Source: Okeania sp. SIO2C9
GTDB taxonomy: Bacteria; Cyanobacteriota; Cyanobacteriia; Cyanobacteriales; Microcoleaceae
Reading direction: 5' to 3'
DNA length: 56,458 nt
NCBI RefSeq assembly: GCF_010672455.1
Contig: NZ_JAAHGO010000057.1
Coordinates: 1 to 56,458, forward strand
A program made the position numbers and the translations under genes. This document shows, in pieces, positions 1 through 8,922 of the stretch. Below the pieces are notes generated by a model. The model saw only the letters and a program-made list of their open reading frames with translations. It ran no database searches and was not told where the DNA came from. The first letter of the stretch is position 1. Every line of letters starts with the position of its first letter.

Positions 1-226
1 TCCCTTGACGAGTTAATTTCACAGCCCATTCTCGAAAAACTTGTCCTTTTCCCTCGCACCATTCATCTATTAGATAGAGCAAAGCACGAGTTAGTTTAGA
101 GTGAAAAAATTTCGGTGACATTTTTGCTACTGCTTCTCCATCAATAAGTTCATAAGTAATATCTCCATCTCCAGGAGGAAGTTCGAGAAACTCTTGTAAT
201 GTAAGTTGATTTTTTATTTGTACCAT
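1..226 (-). CDS. Uma2-family (DUF820) endonuclease-like protein, C-terminus cut by window edge
   Basis: Reading the minus strand from the ATG at 224-226 gives 75 codons with no stop before the window edge. The translation starts MVQIKNQLTLQEFLELPPGD and continues with YELIDGEAVAKMSPKFFHS. This is the usual N-terminus of Uma2 proteins: a 'leF..lP..g..yELidG' opening followed by a conserved HS before the first helix. The family has a PD-(D/E)XK-like fold, is heavily amplified in filamentous cyanobacteria, and its cellular role is poorly known. The catalytic acidic residues lie in the missing C-terminal half, so activity cannot be judged. A decayed second family member lies just upstream on the same strand (325-626). 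Confidence 0.75.
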   Translation of the reverse strand, partial: MVQIKNQLTLQEFLELPPGDGDITYELIDGEAVAKMSPKFFHSKLTRALLYLIDEWCEGKGQVFREWAVKLTRQG

Positions 227-324
227 TTCGTCTTTAAAATTATGCCGACTTTTGAGTATTTATATTGTAATATTTTTGTGGCATTCAAGAGTCAGGAGTG
301 ATAATTTACAGCAAATTTTGTACT

Positions 325-626
325 CATCTTTTTTCCCTGTAACTGGAAGTAATTTTAGTGGAAATTCTCCCCTTATTAATACTTTTCCAGCAGTTAACTC
401 TATCCCTCAAATAAAGAGTTCCTAAATAGGGGATTTCCCATATAAGTTTGTGGCGGTGCATCTGGATAAAAAACTGTAATACTCCTAGCTTTACTATCAA
501 CAACCCACACCCTTAATACACCTGCATCTAAATAATCTTTAGCTTTAGCTGTGAGTTGACCAAATGTTTGTGATAGAAAGTCTGAAGCGACCGAATATCA
601 ATAATTAACCTTCTATCTCCTGTCAT
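325..626 (-). pseudogene. Degraded Uma2-family gene remnant (C-terminal half)
   Basis: The minus strand of about 400-595 translates to a typical Uma2 C-terminal half: SVASDFLSQTFGQLTAKAK, then DYLDAGVLRVWVVDSKARS, then FYPDAPPQ and LFEG, with a stop at 400-402. The expected tail (LTAGKVLIRGEFPL) continues below 400 in another frame. The upstream segment (GDRRLIIDI) is also in a different frame. At least two frameshifts and loss of the N-terminal half make this a dead copy next to the intact-looking member at 1-226. Confidence 0.65.
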
Positions 627-680
627 AGTTTAAGTTTGTTTAAGAATGTTATAGTAACCTAAACAAATTATAAGAAAATT

Positions 681-1907
681 ATGAAAGGGCAAAAAAAATT
701 ACTACAACATCAAGCTGACTCGGTTGCTAAAAAAAATCCTGACAGTCAGTCTCATCTATCCGATCAAGCTTCAATTTTTCAAACAACAATTGTTGGTTAT
801 GGGCGTTACGGAAAAAATTATATTGGAACTAAATATGCCAAAAATGGATATTTCTGGGAAATAGTATCTATTGTCGATCCAGTAATTAATTCCTCCTTAT
901 TTGCTGATAGTATTTTAGGCAAAAATAAACCACAAACTTATCTATTTCAGAGTTTTAGTCAATGGCATGATAACTATTTTAAACACCTAAATAATCAGCA
1001 AAAAGCAAGACAAGTAATTGAGATAGCTTTAAAGCCAGAATTAGTTGATGAACAACTAATGTTATATATCGAAGCTGGTGTGAAACACTTTATATTACCT
1101 AAGCCAGTTGTAATAAACAAACAAAAAATGCTGCAAATCGCAGAAATAATTCACAAATATGAAATAAAAGCAGCAGTAGCTTCTCAGTGGTATTATTCAG
1201 ACTTTCCTAAATTTATTAAGCGAGAAATCCAAAAGTTTATCAAGGAAAAAAAACAAAAGCTTTCCCTAACTTCAAGTAATCATTCGAGTATTCCTAATTT
1301 ATATAAAGTAGAAATTGATTTTTCTAAAGAAAATGGTTTAGCATATACTACAGACCCACCATTACTTGAATTGTCTCATGCTTTACAGTTACTCTCTTCA
1401 ATAGGAATAATTGATTTTAATAATTATTTGTCACTTCCAGAAGTTAGTGGTACAAATACATTTGTCAATGCTATTTATCAAGCAGAAAATATTCAAGATA
1501 AAATTTATGTTCGTTCTAACATTGATATGCGACCAAATCCTGCAATCAAAAAAGAATATCCCCTATGGGATATTCAGGAACGGCGTTTAAAAATTTATTT
1601 TGACGAAGACAATACTCAGCCCAATATAGAAGTGGATTTTTGGATGAAATTTGACTATTCTGGTGATTTTGCTCTTCGTCCTGGTAAATTAATTATTAGG
1701 GATGACGACAACTTTAACAATCAAGAACAATTAATTTTGAATATTGTTGACGATCAACTATTAAATATGAACCTGAAAATTTATGCAGCATTTCAGCAGA
1801 ATTTTGTAGATTTTCAAAATGATCAGAATATTTTGTCTCTTGAGCGCTATCTCCCTATTGGTCAGCAAATAATGCTAGTTCAAAATCTTTGGAAATCTCT
1901 TCAGTAG
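681..1907 (+). CDS. Gfo/Idh/MocA-like NAD(P)-binding protein
   Basis: 408 codons. After a polar N-terminal extension of about 33 residues there is a dinucleotide-binding fingerprint, TTIVGYGRYGKNYIG (GxGxxG). Next comes a Rossmann-like alternation with VIEIALKPELVDEQLMLYIE and GVKHFILPKPVV; the 'PKP' resembles the EKP/KP motif of Gfo/Idh/MocA oxidoreductases. The C-terminal half (about 200-408) looks like the substrate-domain beta sheet. Residue order suggests an oxidoreductase acting on a sugar or similar small molecule, but the substrate is not readable. It is flanked by a Uma2 remnant and repeat-rich DNA with no operon partner. The ATG at 681 has only a weak AAGAAA in front. Confidence 0.6.
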   Translation: MKGQKKLLQHQADSVAKKNPDSQSHLSDQASIFQTTIVGYGRYGKNYIGTKYAKNGYFWEIVSIVDPVINSSLFADSILGKNKPQTYLFQSFSQWHDNYFKHLNNQQKARQVIEIALKPELVDEQLMLYIEAGVKHFILPKPVVINKQKMLQIAEIIHKYEIKAAVASQWYYSDFPKFIKREIQKFIKEKKQKLSLTSSNHSSIPNLYKVEIDFSKENGLAYTTDPPLLELSHALQLLSSIGIIDFNNYLSLPEVSGTNTFVNAIYQAENIQDKIYVRSNIDMRPNPAIKKEYPLWDIQERRLKIYFDEDNTQPNIEVDFWMKFDYSGDFALRPGKLIIRDDDNFNNQEQLILNIVDDQLLNMNLKIYAAFQQNFVDFQNDQNILSLERYLPIGQQIMLVQNLWKSLQ

Positions 1908-2271
<364 letters not shown>

Positions 2272-3309
2272 TTAAGGTTTTCTAGCACTAACGAGTGAAT
2301 AATAAACATGAGTTTGAACTATTGATATTTCTTCAAACCCAACTTCTTGCAAAATTTGATTAAACTCATTAGCAGTGTATTGTTTACCCTCAGTAACCCA
2401 AAACAGGCACATTGAAAATGAAGTAGCAATTGGAGGGTTATCTTTTCCATCTCCTAATAATATTTCACTTATATAAATGCGACCTCCACTTGGTAATGCT
2501 TCAAAGCTTTGTTTTGCTAGATGCAAACATTTTTCCCATCCCCAGTCGTGAAAAATATTACTGAATAGAATTGCATCGTAACCAGAAGGAAAAGGCTCTC
2601 GGAAAAAATCTCCCACACAAGCATCTACTCTATCAGATAATCCAGTTCCTGCTATGTATTCTTTTGCTATGTCGCATACTGTTGGTAATTCTAAAATAGT
2701 ACAGTGCATTTGGGGGTAACGTTCAGCTAAGGCAAAACAAAAAGCACCAGAACCACCTCCTACATCAAGAAGACGTTTCACACCAGAAAAGTCACCTCTC
2801 AACGCAGCACCAAGTGCAGGAGCAACACTTTGACTGTGCATGTGTCTGGTAAAAGCCTCAGCTTTTTCTTGTTCTGTTTCGTGAGTTTCCCAAACACCCT
2901 TCTCGTCGTAAATACTAGACCTATCATTTCGGAATGCCTCTAAAAGTGCTGAATGTGACAGAGGGTTATCGCGCATAAAATGCAGTATACCACCCCAGTA
3001 ATAAGGACTATCAGGAAGTAAAAAATTTTGTGATACCTGGGTAAGATGGAATTTGCCATTAAACTGCACAAGATAGCCTAGTGATGTCATTACTCCTAAA
3101 AGTGCTTCAGTAGCACGAGACCCTAAAGACAAATTTGTTGCTACTTCTTCAGCAGTTGCAGGCTTTTTGTCTAATAAAGAGAAAAGTCCTAGCTCGTCTG
3201 CAACAGTAAGTGTCGGAAAGTGGAACATCGATAACCATGTATCCCAAAGCGGTTTATCATCACAAGTTAGTATTTCTAGTTCTTGGTCTAGATCGGATAT
3301 TGACATCAT
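2272..3309 (-). CDS. SAM-dependent O-methyltransferase (family 2 type)
   Basis: 345 codons. The N-terminal third is a winged-helix dimerisation domain (FPTLTVADELGLFSLLDKKP, then a helix-turn-helix). The C-terminal part has the SAM site LLDVGGGSGAFCFALAE (motif I), the acidic ILELPTV (post-I), and DAILFSNIFHDWGWEKC. In family-2 O-methyltransferases (hydroxyneurosporene or acetylserotonin type) the His in the H-D-W motif is the catalytic base. The acceptor substrate is unknown, and no biosynthetic cluster surrounds it. Two ATGs are in tandem (MMS). It stands alone with repeat-rich spacers on both sides. Confidence 0.8.
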   Translation of the reverse strand: MMSISDLDQELEILTCDDKPLWDTWLSMFHFPTLTVADELGLFSLLDKKPATAEEVATNLSLGSRATEALLGVMTSLGYLVQFNGKFHLTQVSQNFLLPDSPYYWGGILHFMRDNPLSHSALLEAFRNDRSSIYDEKGVWETHETEQEKAEAFTRHMHSQSVAPALGAALRGDFSGVKRLLDVGGGSGAFCFALAERYPQMHCTILELPTVCDIAKEYIAGTGLSDRVDACVGDFFREPFPSGYDAILFSNIFHDWGWEKCLHLAKQSFEALPSGGRIYISEILLGDGKDNPPIATSFSMCLFWVTEGKQYTANEFNQILQEVGFEEISIVQTHVYYSLVSARKP

Positions 3310-3836
3310 ATTTTATCCAAAAAAAAGTGATATTTTTTGAAAAGTATAAATTTGAGAACTTAATATATATATCACGAAAATTCGGTCTCCAGAAAATTTC
3401 AAATTATTTGCTACAAATATTTGCTCCCTTTTCCCTATAGACCATAGTTTTGTAACATACTTTTTTTATTAGTAAAGCTTGTCTACTTAAGATGATTTTT
3501 AAAAGCCAAATTGAGACAAATTACTATCTGACAACATTTCAATATTTCAACCTTAATTATTGGTGATTTATGGCAAACACACAAAAATAGTTGTGTAAAT
3601 CCTGATAGGTTGTAACATTTTATCTAACGGGGTTTGGTCTCCTTTCCCCAAGCTAAAATGGGATGAAAAGACCAAACCCCTACAGTTTTTTTTCACAAAT
3701 CATTTAGGGTTGCTATATTATGACAAAAAAATTTGGGTCTGGTGCTGACTCTTTTAAGGGGATAAAAAAAGAGAATATTTTCTATTTCAATTCCCCTTAT
3801 TGTAGAGGTACTGATAATTTATAACTGATAACTGAA
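3310..3836. other. Gene-free spacer between divergent methyltransferase and rsmA
   Basis: This divergent promoter region is AT-rich with no credible gene. It contains a 12-bp inverted repeat (GGGGTTTGGTCT at 3629-3640 and its complement at 3669-3680). It also has a 'cttttaaggggat' motif near 3752 and a short 'actgataactga' tract just before rsmA; both recur elsewhere in the window. Confidence 0.55.
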
Positions 3837-4667
3837 ATGACTATTCAACCTAGAAAAAGATTTGCTCAACATTGGTTGAGGAGTGACAAAGCTCTCAATA
3901 AAATTGTCCAAGCTGCTGAATTATCCGACAGCGATCGCATCCTAGAAATAGGACCAGGTACAGGTATTCTAACTCATCGTTTATTGCCCCTAGCAGCTTC
4001 AGTTGTTGCAGTAGAAATTGACAGAGATTTATGTAAAAAATTAGTCAAAAAAATAGGCGGAGTAGAAAATTTTATCTTACTACAAGAAGATATTTTATCT
4101 GTTGATTTAGAAACAATATTAGCGCCATTTCCAACTTTTCAAAACCTGAATAAAGTTGTAGCTAATATTCCATATAATATTACTGGTCCGATTATTGAAA
4201 AACTATTAGGAACAATTGCCCAACCTGTAGCCAATACTTATGATTTAATCGTCTTATTATTACAAAAAGAAGTAGCAGATAGAATCTGCGCTCGACCAGA
4301 CTCAAAAGCTTATAGTTCCCTATCAGTAAAAATTCAATATTTAGCCAACTGTGAATTTATTTGTGATGTACCTGCCAAAGCATTTTATCCACCACCAAAA
4401 GTTGATTCAGCAGTAGTAAGACTACGCCCTCAATTAATAGAACCCCAGGCAAATAATCCTAAACAAATGGAAACCTTAGTTAAATTAGGTTTTGCTAGTA
4501 AACGGAAAATGTTGAGAAATAATCTTAAGGCAATTATTGAACGCGATCGCCTCTTACCACTACTAGAAAAATTAAAAGTAAACCCTCAAGTCCGTGCAGA
4601 AGATTTAAGCGTCCAGGAGTGGGTAGCACTAGCAAATAGCATAGGAGAGGTAATAATTAATAATTAA
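3837..4667 (+). CDS. rsmA: 16S rRNA (adenine1518/1519-N6)-dimethyltransferase
   Basis: 276 codons, normal length for RsmA/KsgA. The N-terminus RKRFAQHWLRSDKALNKIV is the RNA-binding lead. The SAM site is ILEIGPGTGILTHRLL, with VAVEIDRDL following. The catalytic motif IV is VVANIPYNITGPII (N-[L/I]-P-Y). The tail includes AFYPPPKVDSAVVRL and LVKLGFASKRKMLRNNL. It dimethylates two adjacent adenines in helix 45 during 30S maturation. The last codons (VIINN) and the stop are supplied by the start of a TAATAATTAAT tandem repeat, so the natural C-terminus may have been altered. The usual cyanobacterial neighbour ispE is not present here. Confidence 0.95.
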   Translation: MTIQPRKRFAQHWLRSDKALNKIVQAAELSDSDRILEIGPGTGILTHRLLPLAASVVAVEIDRDLCKKLVKKIGGVENFILLQEDILSVDLETILAPFPTFQNLNKVVANIPYNITGPIIEKLLGTIAQPVANTYDLIVLLLQKEVADRICARPDSKAYSSLSVKIQYLANCEFICDVPAKAFYPPPKVDSAVVRLRPQLIEPQANNPKQMETLVKLGFASKRKMLRNNLKAIIERDRLLPLLEKLKVNPQVRAEDLSVQEWVALANSIGEVIINN

Positions 4668-4707
4668 TAATTAATAATTAATAATTAATAATTAATAATT
4701 AATAATT
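4653..4707. repeat. AT-only tandem repeat (ATTAATA unit)
   Basis: About eight perfect copies of a 7-bp unit (TAATTAA phase) begin inside the end of rsmA. The same tract recurs near 8311, 35325, 35998, 38388, 40798 and 41969 in either orientation, usually in spacers next to genes. Confidence 0.8.
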
Positions 4708-4954
4708 AGGGTTTGCTGATTAAATCTAAAAGCATTTACAGATAAAGGTAAGTGCCTTTTTAGAACGAAAAAAAGTGCAACTTTTTCAACTTGAGCGACC
4801 AAAAAGTTAGGATTAAAGGCTAACTACGGCAAAAAAATAAAGAGATAAATATATCCGACTACCTCCTCTAAATTACCAATTATTCCTGACTCCTGAGGAC
4901 TGACTCCTGACTCCTACCCTCACCCATAAGACTAGTGAAGCGCAAACCCTAATT
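4704..4954. mobile_element. MITE-like element, family A (full copy 1)
   Basis: Terminal inverted repeats read AATTAGGGTTTGCTGATTAAA at the left and GCAAACCCTAATT at the right, 251 bp apart. The interior is non-coding and has a purine-rich middle plus a GACTCCTGA tandem tract. A second full copy lies at 49736-49983 and decayed ends at about 37950-38030 and 50950-51070. With no transposase inside, it must depend on one supplied in trans. Confidence 0.7.
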
Positions 4955-5003
4955 AATTGTTGAACTCACCATTTATTGATGGCGACAATATGGCTACAAA
5001 CAA

Positions 5004-5043
5004 AATTATCTAGCTCTTACCCAATAGCAAGAGCTAGATAATT
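5004..5043 (-). terminator. Strong hairpin downstream of the small basic protein gene
   Basis: AATTATCTAGCTCTT at 5004-5018 is perfectly complementary to 5029-5043 with a 10-nt loop. It starts 12 bp after the minus-strand stop codon at 5055. The 15-bp perfect stem with AT-rich flanks fits an intrinsic, possibly bidirectional, terminator. Confidence 0.75.
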
Positions 5044-5054
5044 CGATGGCTTAC

Positions 5055-5264
5055 TTAGTCAAAAAGTCCTTTGCTTTTGCTTTTTTTCCTGACAATTATA
5101 ATTACAGGTTGTGCATCTTCTGGGGTTTCACCTGATGCTTTCAGTTGTTTGATCATTTTTCCTATGTTCTTGGATATCTTACCTTGACCTCTCTGCAAAT
5201 CACGGATATCTTTACTTTTAGCCGTGCCCATCTCTAAAATAATGGTGTTTGTTTTTTGCTTCAT
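5055..5264 (-). CDS. Small basic protein of unknown function
   Basis: 69 codons from the ATG at 5262-5264. This start is preferred over an ATG 39 bp upstream because AAGGAG sits 6 nt in front of it. The protein opens MKQKTNTIILEMGTAKSKD, has a basic stretch (RDLQRGQGKISKNIGKMIKQL), and closes with a strand-like PVIIIVRKKSK. The layout (beta strand, Lys/Arg-rich helix, beta strand ending in RKK) resembles short DUF6200-type proteins, but that match is from memory and tentative. A separate promoter region and its own terminator suggest a real monocistronic gene. Confidence 0.65.
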   Translation of the reverse strand: MKQKTNTIILEMGTAKSKDIRDLQRGQGKISKNIGKMIKQLKASGETPEDAQPVIIIVRKKSKSKGLFD

Positions 5265-5818
5265 TTTTTTCTCCTTGTTATTTGTGGGTCTTATATTAAG
5301 CACCTATAATTATTGCAGTTATAGAACTCAAGAACCTTTGTCTACATTTTAAATAGTCTAATGTTTTAAGCTTTTGATATGTCAAATACAGTAATGGCAA
5401 CTGTTATAACCTGTTAACCCAACAGTCTTTTCTGCGTTTTTTGTGATGAAAATTTTAGATTTTTTAACTGGCCAACAAGATTGGGCAAAAATTGGACGAC
5501 CAATCTAATTCTATAGATCCCATAAGGGTTCTATCTTTATTCCCTCCCCTATTATATAAAATCCGGTTGAATACTTATCTTATGTTTGGGGGTGGGAAGT
5601 GTGGGGAGGGTGGGGAGTGTGGGGAGAAGGGGAGGTCGAGAGATTGAAGGCTCCGAAAGTGTGGATAGAATTATAAACATATACTGTATAACCGGATTCT
5701 ATATTATATTTCTCGCTCTCCTGACTACTGAATTCTGACTTCTGACTTCTGATTCCTTTGCCAAAAACCCCTACCTTTGCCAAGATAACAAATGGCTTCT
5801 ATTTCAAATACCTAAAAA
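5265..5818. other. Divergent spacer between small gene and cbiG-cobJ
   Basis: No gene is seen. It contains a palindromic 'ctatagatcccataagggttctat' type motif at about 5511-5533 and a complete family-B MITE at 5555-5703. Tandem 'tgacttctgacttctga' lies just in front of cbiG-cobJ. No cobalamin riboswitch was recognised. Confidence 0.55.
5555..5703. mobile_element. MITE-like element, family B copy 1, TTA target duplication
   Basis: It begins TATAAAATCCGGTTGAATAC and ends TATAACCGGATTCTATA, so the ends are inverted repeats (TATAnAATCCGGTT). It is flanked on both sides by TTA (5552-5554 and 5704-5706). The interior is a G-rich GTGGGGAG tract. The copy at 55893-56040, 50 kb away, is almost identical along its whole length. 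No open reading frame of its own is credible. Confidence 0.8.
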
Positions 5819-8092
5819 ATGAATTTAATTGGCCAAGAATTTCAACCCATAGCAGCGATCGCCACAACTCCCACAGCAACAAAATTATTACAACCTATTT
5901 GCCAAACATTGGAGGCAACTCTGTGGATGCCAGAGTCTTGTCAACACACAACAAATTCTACTGTTAACACAAAAATTTACACCGACTCTCTGAAAAATCA
6001 TCTAGCAAATATTTGGCAAAACTATAGTGCTATAGTTTTTTGTCTCGCCAGTGGTGCAGTTGTACGTTTAATCTCTCCACTTTTACAAGATAAATATCAC
6101 GATCCAGCAGTAGTCGTTGTGGATGAAGCAGGTAAATTTGTCATTAGTTTATGTAGTGGACATCAAGGTGGTGCCGATAAAATGACTAATGTACTTGCTC
6201 GCCTCCTGAACGCCACCCCAATTATTACAGGCGCATCCCATAATTTACGATTACCTGGTATTGATATTTTGGGTAAACCTTTTGGTTGGCGACGAGGGGA
6301 GGGAGATTGGAATAGAGTCAGTGGAATAGTTGCTAGAGGAGAAACTGTACAAGTAATTCAGGAAGTGGGTTCGACCTTGTGGCAAGAGCATTTACCCCAG
6401 AATCATCCATTTTATTTTGGATTTCCAGAAATAGGCGATCGCTCATCCCCTACTCCCAAGGCCAGAATTTGGATTAGTTTTACTCAACGGCAGTTTGCTC
6501 CAGATTCAGATTTACCGAAAGTGCAATGGCATCCACGAGTTTTGTGGATAGGGGTTGGTTGTGAAAGAGGTACTTCTAAAAAATTAATTGCAACTGCTAT
6601 TCAGCAAGTATTTCAAGCTAATCATTTAGCTGAGGGAGCGATCGCTGGAATTGCCACTATTGATATTAAAGCTGATGAAATAGGGTTAGTAAAATTTTGT
6701 CAGGAACAAAATTTACCCTTACAGACTTTTTCTTCAGAATTATTGAGCTGTGTTGAAGTACCTACTCCTTCTAATATTGTTGCTCAGGAAGTAGGAACTC
6801 CTAGTGTTGCTGAAGCTGCTGCAATTTTAGGGGCAAGAGAAGGAAGAAGGAAGAAGGAAGAAGGAAGAAGTAAGAAGGAAGAAGTAAGAAGGAAGAAGGA
6901 AGAAGGAAGAAGTAAGAAGGAAGAAGGAAGAAAGAATAAATGGATAGATACTCAAATTCAAAGCAATTATAAACACCCTGTAGACGACGGAGTATTAAAC
7001 CCAGAAGAAAAAGATAATCTTAATTCAGAATCAAAAGAGAATGAAGTTAGAAGTCAGAAGTCAGAAGTCAGAAGTCAGAAGTTAGGAAGAAAGAATAAAT
7101 GGATAGATACTCAAATTCAAACTAATTATAAACACCCTGTAGACGACGGAGTATTAAACCCAGAAGAAAAAGATAATCTTAATTCAGAATCAAAAGAGAA
7201 TACTGACAATTTATCCTCAGATTTTCAGGGAATTAATGAAGGTAATTTATTAGTTAGTAAGCAAATATTTCGTCTAGAAGGCGAACCAGGAGCAGCAACT
7301 ATTGCTGTAGCTATATCTAAAAAAGAATATACAGGAAGAACAGGAAAACTATTGTTAATTGGCACTGGTCCAGGAAAATTAGAACAGATGACACCCGCTG
7401 CTAAAATGGCTGTTAGTTATGCTGATGTGGTCATTGGTTATTCTCTTTATATTGACCTAATTCAACCCTTATTAAATCCTGGGCAAATCATAGAAAAACT
7501 ACCTATTACTCAAGAAAAAGAACGAGCAGAAAGAGCAATTGAATTGGCAAATTTTGGCTTAAATGTCGCAGTAGTTTCTTCTGGAGATTGTGGAATTTAT
7601 GGTATGGCAGGATTAGTTTTAGAACAACTTCGAGCCAAAGGTTGGGATGGCAAAATTCCCATGGTAGAAGTATTTCCTGGAGTTAGTGCTTTACAATCTG
7701 CTGCTGCTAGAGTTGGTGCGCCTTTGATGCACGATTTTTGTTCTATTAGTTTGAGCGATTTATTAACACCTTGGGAGGTAATAGAAAAACGTTTAAATGC
7801 TGTAGCAATGGCAGATTTTGTCGTGGCACTTTATAATCCTAAATCCCAGAAAAGAAAAGAACAATTAGTTAAAGCTGTGAATATCTTTTTAGAGTATCGT
7901 AAACCGGAAACTCCAGTAGCAATTGCTCGGTCTGTTTATCGAGAAAATGAGGAAATTACCTTGACAAGTCTGGATAAATTATTGGAGTTTTCTATTGATA
8001 TGTTGACAGTAATTTTGATTGGTAATGAATCTACAGGTATTTACAATAATTGGATGATTACACCAAGGGGTTATACCAATTACCAAAAGTAA
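5819..8092 (+). CDS. cobJ: CbiG-CobJ fusion: cobalt-precorrin-5A hydrolase / precorrin-3B C17-methyltransferase
   Basis: 757 codons. Residues about 1-335 are CbiG: SAIVFCLASGAVVRLISPLL, CSGHQGGADKMTNVLA and, in the C-terminal domain, WIGVGCERGTSKKLIATAI. Residues about 505-757 are CobJ/CbiH: LLLIGTGPGKLEQMTPAA, VVSSGDCGIYGMAG and EVFPGVSALQSAAARVGAPL. Both act in ring contraction of the corrin precursor in cytosolic cobalamin synthesis, and this fusion is common in cyanobacteria. Oddly, residues about 340-472 are not family sequence. They consist of KKEEGRSKKEE-type repeats and a duplicated segment holding HPVDDGVLNPEEKDN. The block splits VAEAAAILGA from the CbiG end (LLVSKQIF). Frame is kept throughout, so the protein may still be made with a 130-residue charged linker. 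Confidence 0.92.
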   Translation: MNLIGQEFQPIAAIATTPTATKLLQPICQTLEATLWMPESCQHTTNSTVNTKIYTDSLKNHLANIWQNYSAIVFCLASGAVVRLISPLLQDKYHDPAVVVVDEAGKFVISLCSGHQGGADKMTNVLARLLNATPIITGASHNLRLPGIDILGKPFGWRRGEGDWNRVSGIVARGETVQVIQEVGSTLWQEHLPQNHPFYFGFPEIGDRSSPTPKARIWISFTQRQFAPDSDLPKVQWHPRVLWIGVGCERGTSKKLIATAIQQVFQANHLAEGAIAGIATIDIKADEIGLVKFCQEQNLPLQTFSSELLSCVEVPTPSNIVAQEVGTPSVAEAAAILGAREGRRKKEEGRSKKEEVRRKKEEGRSKKEEGRKNKWIDTQIQSNYKHPVDDGVLNPEEKDNLNSESKENEVRSQKSEVRSQKLGRKNKWIDTQIQTNYKHPVDDGVLNPEEKDNLNSESKENTDNLSSDFQGINEGNLLVSKQIFRLEGEPGAATIAVAISKKEYTGRTGKLLLIGTGPGKLEQMTPAAKMAVSYADVVIGYSLYIDLIQPLLNPGQIIEKLPITQEKERAERAIELANFGLNVAVVSSGDCGIYGMAGLVLEQLRAKGWDGKIPMVEVFPGVSALQSAAARVGAPLMHDFCSISLSDLLTPWEVIEKRLNAVAMADFVVALYNPKSQKRKEQLVKAVNIFLEYRKPETPVAIARSVYRENEEITLTSLDKLLEFSIDMLTVILIGNESTGIYNNWMITPRGYTNYQK
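6838..7238 (+). repeat. In-frame repeat insertion inside cbiG-cobJ
   Basis: The block starts with about 95 bp of GAAGAAGGAA-type tandem repeat. It then has a 117-bp segment present twice (6926-7042 and 7085-7201, period 159) separated by AGAAGTC tandem repeats. Each 117-bp copy contains 'caccctgtagacgacggag' plus 'tattaaaccc', a variant of a motif that elsewhere lies between genes (about 2112, 9410, 44325). All junctions keep the reading frame and no stop is introduced. Confidence 0.85.
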
Positions 8093-8922
8093 TGCTATAC
8101 TTCAGCTATACTTCAACACCTCAATAGTTACTAAGATTAAAAGTCTGTTTTTGACAATTATTAGTCGGTTAGTATAGATTTTTCGTACGGACGCCCTTAT
8201 GCAACGTCCCTACCTCTCCCCAAACCTCCCACACTTCCCACACTTCCCCACCCAATCATATATAGCATTCTTTTTGATAAATGGTATTATTTGGGGTGAG
8301 TAGGTATTCAACAATTAATAATTAATAATTAATAATTAATAATTATTACCAAAAAATGAGGGTATGTGCCTCCCCTTTTAAGGGGATGAAAAAAATATTT
8401 AGTTCAGTATTTCAAGCCTCCGACTTCAGTCGGAGGTTCACTGATAACTGATAACTGATAACTGATAACTGATAACTGAAATGACCTCTCCTTAAAAAGA
8501 AGAGGATTGACTAATCATGAAAATTTTTCTTTTTATCCCCTTATAAAGAGGAGGCTTTAAACCACAATTTTTTGGTAGGGGAGTAGGGGAGTAGGATACA
8601 ACGTCCCTACAGAGAAGTAAACATAATAATAATTAATGCGCTCCTAGGGTGCGAATCATCAAAAAGGTGATTATGTCTGTATTGTTTACTTAATAATTGA
8701 AGTGCTGCCCAAGTATAGCATTAGTTCAAATTTTATAAGTTTAATATGGGGAATTAAGTATTCAAATAGTTATGATATTATAGGAAAGAATTGGATGAGG
8801 ATATAGATTCTCAACCAATTCTAATTACTCTCAAGAATAAAGAAAAAAAACTGTTTATCCCTTGTTAGTTGTTGGCTACTTCCTATCACCTTGGATTTGA
8901 TCTAAAACAGCCTGAGAAATAA
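8093..8922. other. Long repeat-filled spacer
   Basis: No supported gene. In order it contains a CTTCCCACA tract (about 8232), an ATTAATA tandem repeat (about 8311-8345), a 'cttttaaggggatgaaaaaa' motif, a short hairpin (CCTCCGACTTCAGTCGGAGG, 8417-8436), a CTGATAA tandem tract (about 8441-8478), and a family-H repeat at about 8617-8700. Confidence 0.6.
8617..8700. repeat. Dispersed repeat, family H (copy 1)
   Basis: It opens GTAAACATAA and closes ATTGTTTACTTAATAATTGA, giving short inverted ends, with 'gattatgtctgtat' inside. A diverged second copy is at about 40058-40141. Non-coding. Confidence 0.55.

Noticed and set aside
5580-5783. 67-codon minus-strand frame upstream of cbiG-cobJ
   Set aside because: It lies inside a family-B MITE, and the sequence is Pro-His-Ser low complexity from the G-rich core.
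5265-5818. Possible cobalamin riboswitch before cbiG-cobJ
   Set aside because: No B12-box-like sequence was seen; the space is taken by a MITE and tandem repeats.
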